Shown in pieces: positions 18,583 through 25,551 of a stretch of 64,000 nucleotides of DNA; positions within the stretch are counted from its first letter, which is position 1, and the number at the start of each line of letters is the position of its first letter. This DNA comes from JANQRZ01 sp965215165 (lineage in GTDB: Bacteria > Bacteroidota > Rhodothermia > Rhodothermales > JANQRZ01): the NCBI GenBank assembly GCA_965215165.1, contig CBDCCX010000006.1, positions 124,001-188,000 of the forward strand, read 5' to 3'. The notes below the pieces were generated by a model. The model made no database searches, was not told where the DNA came from, and saw only the letters and a list, made by a program, of their open reading frames with translations. The position numbers and the translations under genes were made by a program.

Positions 18583-18999
18583 TCAGAGGGAGGTCGGCGT
18601 CGTCGGCGGTGCCGGCTCGGCGGTCTCGAACTCGCGCTCGTCGTTGTACTTCGACGGGCACTTGATCAGGATGTGCTCGGCGGCGAACGCGTCGCCCTCC
18701 ATTCGCCCCTCGACGACCACCTGCTCGGCGTCCTCGAAGTTGGCCGGCTTCGGGTTCGGGTAGCGGACCTCGCGGACGGCCCCGTCCTCGTCGCGCATCC
18801 AGAACGAAAACGTGTTGGCGTCACGGTCGTAGGTCGTCGGCTGAGCGCGGACCCACTCGCCGACGACGTGGGCGCGGGCGTCGTCAGCGGCGGCCTCGGA
18901 GAAGCTCATGTAGCCGCCGACGCTCTCGCCGAAGGAGCGCATCATGAGGAACGTGAAGCCGGCCAGCAGGACGAGGCCGATAATCGTTTTAGGCTTCAT
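18583..18999 (-). CDS. ccmE: Cytochrome c maturation heme chaperone CcmE, CXXXY variant
   Basis: 138 residues: an N-terminal membrane anchor (IIGLVLLAGFTFLMM) and a periplasmic OB-fold that carries heme from CcmC to the ligation machinery. In classical CcmE the heme is bound covalently by His in an HXXXY motif; here the corresponding sequence is ILIKCPSKYND, with Cys114 and Tyr118, i.e. the CXXXY form described in archaea and some bacteria whose System I lacks CcmH. Last gene of the ccmB-ccmC-ccmD-ccmE operon. A 14-bp direct repeat overlaps its start codon. Confidence 0.9.
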   Translation of the reverse strand: MKPKTIIGLVLLAGFTFLMMRSFGESVGGYMSFSEAAADDARAHVVGEWVRAQPTTYDRDANTFSFWMRDEDGAVREVRYPNPKPANFEDAEQVVVEGRMEGDAFAAEHILIKCPSKYNDEREFETAEPAPPTTPTSL

Positions 19000-19025
19000 G
19001 GGACCGTGTTTATGGGACCGTGTTC
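18998..19025. repeat. 14-bp tandem duplication at the ccmE start
   Basis: ATGGGACCGTGTTT and ATGGGACCGTGTTC are adjacent on the plus strand, ending at the ccmE start codon. The period is two times seven bases, as in the heptad islands. Confidence 0.7.
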
Positions 19026-19040
19026 GCTAGAGAGGGACTT

Positions 19041-19307
19041 CTACGCGCCGAGGGCCTCGTCGCGTTCCGGGCGCGCGTCGAGGTCGCGCTCGAGGCGCGC
19101 GAGGCGGCGGTCGGTGCGGAGCAGGAAGAACAGCACGCCGAGCCAGATGATGAGCACGACGGCGAGGACGACGTAGAGCTTCTCCTGCTGGAGCATCACC
19201 GACTCCAGCCCGAGCGGCGCGGCCTCGGGAATCGCGGCCCACACGCTGTCGTAGACGGCAGTGCCGGGGGCCTGGGTCGAGTCGGTGGGCGTGATCGGGA
19301 GCTGCAT
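19041..19307 (-). CDS. ccmD: CcmD-like small membrane protein
   Basis: 88 residues between ccmC and ccmE. A hydrophilic N-terminal half precedes one membrane helix (LYVVLAVVLIIWLGVLFFLL) and a basic-acidic helix (RTDRRLARLERDLDARPE), the layout of CcmD-family proteins, which assist release of heme-loaded CcmE from CcmC. The N-terminal half is longer than in proteobacterial CcmD. The identification rests on topology and operon position rather than on a strong motif. Confidence 0.75.
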   Translation of the reverse strand: MQLPITPTDSTQAPGTAVYDSVWAAIPEAAPLGLESVMLQQEKLYVVLAVVLIIWLGVLFFLLRTDRRLARLERDLDARPERDEALGA

Positions 19308-19359
19308 GGGCGCAAGCTAGGAACAGCGCCGGCGTGGACGTGCGAAGTCGGTGGAAATA

Positions 19360-20061
19360 TCACGATGCGCCAAGCCGCCGCTCGGCCAAACGCAGGCGGA
19401 CGCGCTGGGTGTAGATCCACCAGAAGAGCGCGATGAAGCCGACCGCCGCCGGGTAGAACACCATCCGCATCTCGGGCGCGAGGTCGGTTTGGCTGAAGGC
19501 CGGGCTGCCCTCACCGCCGGGGTGGAGGCTCTCGAGCTGGCGCGGCAGCACGTAGAGCAGGAACGGCGCGATCGCCACGGCGAAGAGGTTGTAGACCGCC
19601 GCGATCCGCCCGCGCTTGCGCTCCTCGTCGATGGAGGAGCGGAGCACGAAGTAGGCGCTGAACACCAGAAGCTGCACCGCCGTCATCGACTGCTTGGGGT
19701 CGAAGTTCCACCACTTGCCCGTGCCGACGTACCACGTGAACCGCGCCCACACCATCCCGGTGATGAGCCCGAGCACGCCGAAGAGCATCGCCACGAGCGC
19801 CGCCTGCTCGGCCCGCACGTCGCGCTCCACGGTCGGCGTGGCGAGGTAGCGCGCCGAGTAGGCGGCCGAGACCAGCATCCCCGCCATCAGCGCGAACCAC
19901 ATCGGGACGTGGAAATAGAGGTTCCGCGCCGACTGCTCCAGGATGTTGAGCCGGGGGATCGAGAGGACGAAGCCGGCCACGATGACCGCCGTCATCCACC
20001 CAGCGATGCCGAGCGTGAGAAGGCGGTACGTCGTGCCGTAGCGTGCGCGTGTCGTGGGCAT
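19360..20061 (-). CDS. ccmC: Heme exporter/loading protein CcmC
   Basis: 233 residues, six predicted membrane helices. CcmC presents heme to CcmE at the periplasmic face. The tryptophan-rich WWD domain is seen as WYVGTGKWWNFDPKQSMTAV near residues 115-135, and one of the two conserved axial histidines is in LYFHVPMWF (about residue 51). The helix ending FIALFWWIYTQ closes the protein. Sits 72 bp after ccmB and 52 bp before the ccmD-like gene, all co-oriented. Confidence 0.92.
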   Translation of the reverse strand: MPTTRARYGTTYRLLTLGIAGWMTAVIVAGFVLSIPRLNILEQSARNLYFHVPMWFALMAGMLVSAAYSARYLATPTVERDVRAEQAALVAMLFGVLGLITGMVWARFTWYVGTGKWWNFDPKQSMTAVQLLVFSAYFVLRSSIDEERKRGRIAAVYNLFAVAIAPFLLYVLPRQLESLHPGGEGSPAFSQTDLAPEMRMVFYPAAVGFIALFWWIYTQRVRLRLAERRLGAS

Positions 20062-20133
20062 GGCGAGGGCGAGAAGAGCAGGGCGGGTTGCACACGGTGC
20101 CGGACGGTGGGTTTCCCCGACGGCACCGCTTGG

Positions 20134-20814
20134 TCAATCATTCCAGACGTAATCGAACAGCAGCACCGAGGCCGTGATGACGACGCCGGCGTAGGCCCCG
20201 AGCGTGACCAGGTCGTCGAGCGAGGCCGCCCACGGCCCGGCCGCCGCGCCGAGCAGTAGGGCCCGCTGCGTCACACGCACGACGGTGAGCAGCAGCGGCA
20301 CCAAGAGCGGGAACGCGAGCACGGGCAAGAGGGGGCCACCCGCCGCCGCCCGCGCGATGATCGCCGAGAGAAGGGTCGTTGCCCCGGCCAGCCCGAGCGC
20401 GCCGAGCGCGAGCGTCGCTGCCAGCAGGCCGGGGGCCTCGACCTCCAGCCCGAGCACGAGCACGAAGCCGGCCGCCGCGAGGGCGTTCATCGCCCCGACG
20501 AGGAGGACGTTGAAGAGCAGCTTGCCGGCGTAGACCATGCTGCCACGCAGGTGGAGCTGGAGCAGCAGCACGGTCCCGCGCTCCTCTTCGGCCACGAACG
20601 CCCGGCCCAAGCCGACCGCCGCCGCGAACACGATCACCACCCACAGCAGCGCCGAGGCCACGCGCTCCCCGACCTCGGCGGTGCCGACCGCGAAGGCCAC
20701 CAGCAGCAGCGACGAGAGCACGAACAGCGCCAGCGCGTTGACCGCGTAGCGCGTCCGCAGCTCCAGCCGCAGGTCCTTCTGGAAAACCGCCCAAGCCCCG
20801 TGCAGCCAGTCCAC
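20134..20814 (-). CDS. ccmB: Heme exporter ABC permease CcmB
   Basis: 226 residues with six hydrophobic segments. The N-terminus AVFQKDLRLELRTRYAVNALALFVLSSLLLVAF and the conserved FVAEEERGTVLLLQLH match the CcmB family, which pairs with the ATPase CcmA in heme delivery and release of CcmE. ccmA is not in this window. It is the first gene of the operon, preceded 24 bp upstream by TATCTTCC. Confidence 0.92.
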   Translation of the reverse strand: MDWLHGAWAVFQKDLRLELRTRYAVNALALFVLSSLLLVAFAVGTAEVGERVASALLWVVIVFAAAVGLGRAFVAEEERGTVLLLQLHLRGSMVYAGKLLFNVLLVGAMNALAAAGFVLVLGLEVEAPGLLAATLALGALGLAGATTLLSAIIARAAAGGPLLPVLAFPLLVPLLLTVVRVTQRALLLGAAAGPWAASLDDLVTLGAYAGVVITASVLLFDYVWND

Positions 20815-20825
20815 GTCGTTGGGGG

Positions 20826-20888
20826 AAAGATGGAGAATGGAAGATAGAGGATAGACAATTCATCTTCCAGCCGCTATTCTCCATCCTC
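20826..20888. repeat. Heptad-phased inverted repeat island 3 with embedded ccmB promoter box
   Basis: Units AAAGATG, GAGAATG, GAAGATA, GAGGATA, GACAATT are followed by complementary CATCTTC, (CAGCCGC), TATTCTC, CATCCTC. It fills the divergent spacer between ccmB and the next gene. On the minus strand TATCTTCC (20846-20839), a -7-like box, falls inside it. Confidence 0.7.
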
Positions 20889-20915
20889 GCACGCCACCTC
20901 TCCAACGGTACAGCA

Positions 20916-21803
20916 ATGGATAAAGCGGACAAGGCTCTCGGCACCCTCCTCGGCAGCGCCGTCGGCGACGCCCTCGGGATGCCCATCGACGGGCTGAGCC
21001 ACCAGAACGTCCGCACCTACTACAAGGGGATCAAGGCCTACCGCGACGACGAGCACCGCCGCGACCTGAGCGCCGGGCAGTGGACCGGGCACACGCAGCG
21101 CCTCTTCGCCCTCACCCGCGCCCTCGCCTCCGGCCTCGACGACCTCCCCGCTCGCTGCGCCGAAGAGCTCGCGGCCTTCCCCCTCCGTCGTCCCAGCGAT
21201 CACGAGACGGCCTCCAGCGACGCCGCGACGATGGCAGCCCCCCTCGGCCTCGTCGCGGCCTCCACCGGCACGGCGCCCGTCGATCTCGTGGTGACGGCTC
21301 TCGGCGACCGATACGACCCGGTCGCTCTCGCCGCCGCCGCTGCCCAGGCCGACGCCGTCGCTCGCCTCCTCACCGCCGAGCACGCCACGCTCGACGGCCC
21401 CGCCTTCTTCGAGTCCGTCACCGACGCCACCGTCCAGGCCGAGGCTCGCCTCGGTGCTCCGCCCGCTGTCTCTACGCGCCTCCGCCGCCTCGCCGACCAC
21501 CTCGACGCTTTCCCCCTCGACCTCCAAGACCTCTGCAACGGCACCGGTGCCGGGCCCGACGAAGCCCCGCCGTTCGCCCTCGCGATGCTCGCCCGCAACC
21601 CGACGCTTTTGGAGGCTACGATGCTGCCCGCCATCAACGTCGGCGGTGCCGCATCGACCGTGGGTGCGCTCCTCGGTGCACTCCTCGGCGCGCTCCACGG
21701 GTGGGCGGCCTTCCCGGCCGTGTGGCGCGAGCAGCTGGAAGAGGCGTCCCGACTCGAAGCCGAGGCGACAGCGTTCGTCAGCGACGTGGCAGGGTCACGC
21801 TAG
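20916..21803 (+). CDS. ADP-ribosylglycohydrolase-fold protein lacking metal ligands
   Basis: 295 residues. The opening LGTLLGSAVGDALGMPIDG, the middle DAATMAAPLGLVAAST and the closing LLGALLGALHGWAAFP are those of the ADP-ribosylglycohydrolase (DraG/ARH) family, which removes ADP-ribose from proteins using two Mg2+ ions. The metal-binding motifs are altered: the usual W(T)DDT is here QWTGHT, and the usual GGDTDT before the last helix is GGAAST. All key aspartates therefore appear lost, predicting a binding protein or inactive relative. Its stop codon overlaps the 3' end of convergent murB by four bases. Confidence 0.8.
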   Translation: MDKADKALGTLLGSAVGDALGMPIDGLSHQNVRTYYKGIKAYRDDEHRRDLSAGQWTGHTQRLFALTRALASGLDDLPARCAEELAAFPLRRPSDHETASSDAATMAAPLGLVAASTGTAPVDLVVTALGDRYDPVALAAAAAQADAVARLLTAEHATLDGPAFFESVTDATVQAEARLGAPPAVSTRLRRLADHLDAFPLDLQDLCNGTGAGPDEAPPFALAMLARNPTLLEATMLPAINVGGAASTVGALLGALLGALHGWAAFPAVWREQLEEASRLEAEATAFVSDVAGSR

Positions 21804-22876
21804 CGTCGCTCGGCGTCGCGGTGGGTCTCGGTGTGGCCGCCCGGCGGCAGGCCGCCCGCGAAGCCGTCCTGGTTCTCCCAGCCTCGCGGCGGCAGGTCGC
21901 CCGGCAGGTCGCCGAAGTCGCCGACCATGCCGATCTCGGTCGAGAGCCGGTAGCCCTGGTCGCGCTCGACGGTCCGCTGCACATGCCCGATCAGCGTCCG
22001 CACGTCTGCGGCCGTCGCGCCGCCGGTGTTGATCAGGATGTTGGCGTGGCGCTCGGTCACCACGGCCCCGCCGACGCGGTAGCCCTTGAGCCCGGCCCAG
22101 TCGATCAACCGCCCCGCGCCGACGCCTTCGATCTTCTTGAAGATGGAGCCGGCGCTCGGCTCGGTGTCGAGCGGCGGGTGGCGCTCCTGCCGCCACGCCA
22201 GGTTCGCCGCCATGATCTCGCGCATCCGCGCAGGGTCGCCCGGCTCCAGTTGGAAGGTGGCGGCCAGCACGAGGTCGGCGCGGTCGTGGAGGACCGAGTA
22301 GTCGTAGCCGAAGTCGAAGTAGTCGTGCCCGACGGTCGCGCGCTCGCCCTCCTCCGTCAGGAGGTCCGCCGAGTGGACGACCTCCTCGATGAACATCGTC
22401 CGCGCCCGCTCCGGCGGCGGCGAGAGGAAGTGCAGGTTCTGCCACAGCGCGCCGCCGACGCTCGACGGGATGCCGACGTAGTGCTCCAGCCCCGACCACC
22501 CCGCCGCCACCGTCTGCTCGATCAGGTCGGGGTAGACGACCGTCCCGCTCTCGGCCCAGACCTGTCCCGTGGCGTCGTCGATGCGGACGTGGTTCGCCCG
22601 GTTGCGGATCACGAAGCCCCGGAAGCCCCGGTCGCCGATCAGGATGTTGGCCCCCAGCCCGAGGAGGAAGAACGGCAGGTCGAGGTCGCGCGCGAGCGTC
22701 AGCGCCTCGGCGAGCTCGTCGGCGGTGTGGGCCTCGTAGAACAGGTCCGCCGGGCCGCCGATCTTGAACGTGGTGTAGGGCGCGAGGGCTTCGCCCGTGC
22801 GGACGCGGTCGTCGCCGAGAGCGGCGCGGAGGCGGGCGAGGCGGTCGGGGTGGGCGACGACGGGAGAGGCAGGCAC
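21800..22876 (-). CDS. murB: UDP-N-acetylmuramate dehydrogenase
   Basis: FAD-dependent reductase that converts UDP-GlcNAc-enolpyruvate to UDP-MurNAc. FAD-binding segments TTFKIGGPADLF and LLGLGANILIGDRGF, the catalytic serine region PSAGSIFKKI, the LIDWAGLKGYRVGGAVV motif and HANILINTGGATAADV are present. The C-terminal 30 residues (GDLPPRGWENQDG onward) are an extra Gly/Pro-rich tail. The GTG at 22876 gives 358 residues; the frame stays open to 22987, but that stretch is low-complexity and runs into a heptad repeat, so the shorter form is preferred. The start is uncertain. Confidence 0.93.
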   Translation of the reverse strand: MPASPVVAHPDRLARLRAALGDDRVRTGEALAPYTTFKIGGPADLFYEAHTADELAEALTLARDLDLPFFLLGLGANILIGDRGFRGFVIRNRANHVRIDDATGQVWAESGTVVYPDLIEQTVAAGWSGLEHYVGIPSSVGGALWQNLHFLSPPPERARTMFIEEVVHSADLLTEEGERATVGHDYFDFGYDYSVLHDRADLVLAATFQLEPGDPARMREIMAANLAWRQERHPPLDTEPSAGSIFKKIEGVGAGRLIDWAGLKGYRVGGAVVTERHANILINTGGATAADVRTLIGHVQRTVERDQGYRLSTEIGMVGDFGDLPGDLPPRGWENQDGFAGGLPPGGHTETHRDAERR

Positions 22877-22940
22877 AGGCAGGCGGTCGGGTGGGGGAGA
22901 GCGCGGTGATACCGGGCGGGCGGCGGGCGGTTCTAACAAC

Positions 22941-23017
22941 GTGAGGTGTGATTCGTGAGACCGAGCACCAGCGTTGCGCTCGTCCACGATTCACGAATCA
23001 CGCACCACGAACACGCA
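22941..23017. repeat. Heptad-phased inverted repeat island 4
   Basis: Units GTGAGGT, GTGATTC, GTGAGAC on the left face TTCACGA, ATCACGC, ACCACGA on the right. GTGATTCGTGA (22948-22958) and TCACGAATCAC (22991-23001) form a perfect 11-bp stem. It lies between divergent murB and the SPFH gene. Confidence 0.7.
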
Positions 23018-23078
23018 TCCCTGTCCACCGACGCCCGTATCCTGCCTCCTCTCTTCCGACCTCACTCCGCACCGACTC

Positions 23079-23912
23079 ATGGCGAACACCTACCCCAACC
23101 TCACCCGCGCCGCCGGGCGCTTCGGCATCGTGGCCGGCTTCGTGCTGCTGCTGCTGCTCGTCGCGGCGGGCTGCATGACCAAGTCCATCGGAGCCGGCGA
23201 GCAGGGCGTCAAGTACAGCTACTTCAGCGGCACCGACCTCGACGACACCTACGGCGAGGGCTTCCACGTGTTCATGCCGTGGGAGCGGCTCGTCGACTAC
23301 GACGTCCGCGTCAGGAATAACGACGAGGAGATCGAGGTCCTGGCCTCGAACGGCCTGACCATCGGGATGGACCTCTCGGTCCGCTACCGGCCCGTCAGCG
23401 ACGACCTGCCCCAGCTCCACACGACCTACGGGCAGGACTACTACGACCGGCTCGTGCGGCCCGAGCTGCGGAGCGTGGCGCGCGAGGTGGTCGGCCAGTT
23501 CACGCCCGAGGAGCTGTACTCGACGCGGCGGGCCGAGCTGCAGGAGCAGATCGAGCAGCGCCTCTCGGCGGCCGTCCTGCGCGGGTTCGTCGAGCTCGAC
23601 GCGGTCCTGATCCGCGACATCGAGCTGCCGGAGCAGATCCGCCGGGCCATCGAGAACAAGCTCGAGGAGCAGCAGCGCGTCGAGCAGGCGCGGCTCTCGA
23701 TCCAGCGCGCCGAGCAGGAGGCCGAGCGCAAGCGCGTCGAGGCCTCGGGCGACGCCGACCGCGCGCGGATCATCGCCCAGAGCATGACGCCGTCGTTCCT
23801 CCAGTTCCAGGGCATCCAGGCCACGCGCGAGCTCGCCCAGTCGAGCAACGCCAAGGTCATCATCATCGGCTCCGGCGAAGGCGGCCTGCCTGTCATCCTC
23901 GGCGACCAGTAG
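23079..23912 (+). CDS. SPFH/prohibitin-family membrane protein
   Basis: 277 residues. An N-terminal hydrophobic segment ending LLLLVAAGC could be a membrane anchor or lipoprotein signal. The SPFH (band 7) domain follows at about 45-215: IGAGEQGVKYSYFSG, ASNGLTIGMDLSVRYRP, LRSVAREVVGQFTPEELYSTRR and LDAVLIRDIELPEQIRRAIENKLEEQQ, then a coiled coil to about residue 245. Such proteins form large membrane-bound rings that organise membrane domains and proteases. The ATG was chosen at the start of the hydrophobic segment. The next gene starts two bases after its stop. Confidence 0.92.
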   Translation: MANTYPNLTRAAGRFGIVAGFVLLLLLVAAGCMTKSIGAGEQGVKYSYFSGTDLDDTYGEGFHVFMPWERLVDYDVRVRNNDEEIEVLASNGLTIGMDLSVRYRPVSDDLPQLHTTYGQDYYDRLVRPELRSVAREVVGQFTPEELYSTRRAELQEQIEQRLSAAVLRGFVELDAVLIRDIELPEQIRRAIENKLEEQQRVEQARLSIQRAEQEAERKRVEASGDADRARIIAQSMTPSFLQFQGIQATRELAQSSNAKVIIIGSGEGGLPVILGDQ

Positions 23913-23914
23913 GC

Positions 23915-24253
23915 GTGGCCGAGGACCGCAGCGATTTCTTCCAGCGCGTGTGGGCCGTCGTCGCCGAGATTCCCGCCGGCCGGGTGACGACCTACGGGCA
24001 CATCGCCGAGCACCTCGGGGCGAAGCGGTCGGCGCGCGTCGTCGGGTGGGCGATGAAGGCGGCGGTGGGGAGCGCGCTGCCGTGCCACCGCGTCGTCAAC
24101 CGGCGCGGCGCGCTCAGCGGCCGGCTCCACTTCGAGACGCCGACCGTTATGGAGGAGCGCCTCCGTAGCGAGGGCGTCGCGTTCACCGCCGAGGGCGAGG
24201 TGGTCTTGGAGGAGCACCTCTGGAGTCCGGGCGAAACGGTGGGGCAACGGTAG
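23915..24253 (+). CDS. MGMT-family protein, single DNA-binding/active-site domain
   Basis: 112 residues corresponding only to the C-terminal domain of O6-methylguanine-DNA methyltransferase. The helix-turn-helix region GRVTTYGHIAEHLG, the arginine-finger segment ARVVGWAMKA and the active-site loop LPCHRVVNRRGALSG are present. Unlike alkyltransferase-like (ATL) proteins, which replace the cysteine by Trp or Ala, the PCHR cysteine is retained, but the N-terminal ribonuclease-like domain is missing. It could repair or flag alkylated guanine. GTG start, two bases after the SPFH stop. The TAG stop is provided by a palindromic repeat. Confidence 0.88.
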   Translation: MAEDRSDFFQRVWAVVAEIPAGRVTTYGHIAEHLGAKRSARVVGWAMKAAVGSALPCHRVVNRRGALSGRLHFETPTVMEERLRSEGVAFTAEGEVVLEEHLWSPGETVGQR

Positions 24254-24277
24254 GGGCGAGCGGCCGGTCGCCCCTAC
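24250..24277. repeat. GC-rich palindrome copy 1
   Basis: Left arm GTAGGGGCGAGC, centre GGCC, right arm GGTCGCCCCTAC (one mismatch between arms). It fills the convergent spacer; TAG at 24251-24253 ends the MGMT-family gene and CTA at 24274-24276 ends aroA on the other strand. Confidence 0.85.
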
Positions 24278-25551
24278 GTTCCGGCCAGCCCGTCTAGCTC
24301 GTCCCAGAAACGGGGAAACGACACCGCCACGCACTCCGCGTCCCGGACCGTCGTCTCGCCCTCGGCGGCGAGGCCGGCGACGGCCGCCGCCATCGCGATC
24401 CGGTGATCGCCCCGGCTCTCGACGGCTGCGCCGCGCAGCGTGCCGCCCTCGATCACCAGACCGTCCTCCAGCTCCTCGACGGCCGCGCCCATTGCGCGGA
24501 GAAAGGCGGCGGTCGCGGCGAGGCGGTCGGTCTCTTTGTGGCGAAGCTCGGCGGCGTCGCGGATTTCGGTCCGCCCCTCGGCACAGGCCGCGGCGACGGC
24601 GAGCGCGGGGAGCTCGTCGATCAGGTTCGGGATGAGCGCGCCGCCGACGCGCACGCCGTGGAGCCGGGCCCCGGCGTTCTGCACCGTCAGGTCGGCGAGC
24701 GGCTCCCAGCCGCGCTCGCGCTCGTTTGCCGTCGTGATCTGGGCTCCCATCGCCCGGAGCACGTCGAGCAGCGCGCTGCGCGACGGGTTCAGCCCGACGC
24801 CCGGCATCTCGATGTGGCTGTGCGGCACAATCGCCCCGGCGACCAGGAAGAACGCCGCCGCCGAGAAGTCGCGCGGCACGATCCACGGCTGTGGCTTGAC
24901 GGTGCGCCCGCCCTCGACCGAGACGATCCGCCGCCCGCCGATCTCCACCACGTCGAGGCCGAGCATCCGCTCCGTGTGATCGCGCGTCGGCACGGGCTCG
25001 GTGACCGTCGTGGTGCCCTCGGCGAAGAGGCCGGCCAGCAGCACGGCGCTCTTGACCTGGGCCGAGGCGACGGGAAGCTCGTAGTCGATCCCGCGCAGGC
25101 GGCCGCCGGTGAGGCGGACCGGCGCATGGCCGTCGGTCAGGTCCACCGTCGCGCCCATCCGCCGGAGCGGCTCCGCGATGCGGTCCATCGGGCGGCGCGA
25201 GAGCGAGGCATCGCCCGTCAGCACCACGTCGAACGGCTGCCCGGCCAGGACGCCGGCCAGGAGCCGCATCGTCGTGCCCGAGTTGCCGCAGTCGAGCGGG
25301 GCGTCGGGCGCGGCGAAGCCGTGCGGTCGGCCGTGCACAGTCAGGCCCTCGTGCTGCGCCTCCATGTGCACCCCGAGCGCGCGGAGGCAGGCGAGGGTGC
25401 GCTGCGGGTCGGCCGCGTCCGAGAAGCCGACGATCTCCGAGGGGCCCTCGGCGAGCGCGGCCAGGAGGGCGGCGCGGTGCGAGACGGACTTGTCAGCCGG
25501 CAGCCGGAGGCGGCCCGCCAGGCCCATCGCCGGCTGTACGGTGCGAGTCAT
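24274..25551 (-). CDS. aroA: 3-phosphoshikimate 1-carboxyvinyltransferase (EPSP synthase)
   Basis: 425 residues; sixth step of the shikimate pathway, joining shikimate-3-phosphate with phosphoenolpyruvate. Motifs in order: LPADKSVSHRAALLAAL, DCGNSGTTMRLLAGVLAG (the LxNxGTxxR region), DASLSRRPM, SAQVKSAVLLAGLFAEG, the middle VPRDFSAAAFFLVAGAI, the catalytic aspartate in LIDELPALAVAAA, RHKETDRLAA and SRGDHRIAMAAAVAG. All needed residues are visible. Its start lies 59 bp inside the end of the upstream kinase gene; a second ATG at 25527 would still overlap. Convergent with the MGMT-family gene. Confidence 0.97.
   Translation of the reverse strand: MTRTVQPAMGLAGRLRLPADKSVSHRAALLAALAEGPSEIVGFSDAADPQRTLACLRALGVHMEAQHEGLTVHGRPHGFAAPDAPLDCGNSGTTMRLLAGVLAGQPFDVVLTGDASLSRRPMDRIAEPLRRMGATVDLTDGHAPVRLTGGRLRGIDYELPVASAQVKSAVLLAGLFAEGTTTVTEPVPTRDHTERMLGLDVVEIGGRRIVSVEGGRTVKPQPWIVPRDFSAAAFFLVAGAIVPHSHIEMPGVGLNPSRSALLDVLRAMGAQITTANERERGWEPLADLTVQNAGARLHGVRVGGALIPNLIDELPALAVAAACAEGRTEIRDAAELRHKETDRLAATAAFLRAMGAAVEELEDGLVIEGGTLRGAAVESRGDHRIAMAAAVAGLAAEGETTVRDAECVAVSFPRFWDELDGLAGT

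Noticed and set aside
22877..22987. Longer N-terminus for MurB
   Set aside because: The extra 37 codons are Pro/Ser/Arg-rich and run into a heptad-repeat island; the GTG at 22876 starts next to the conserved domain. The choice remains uncertain.
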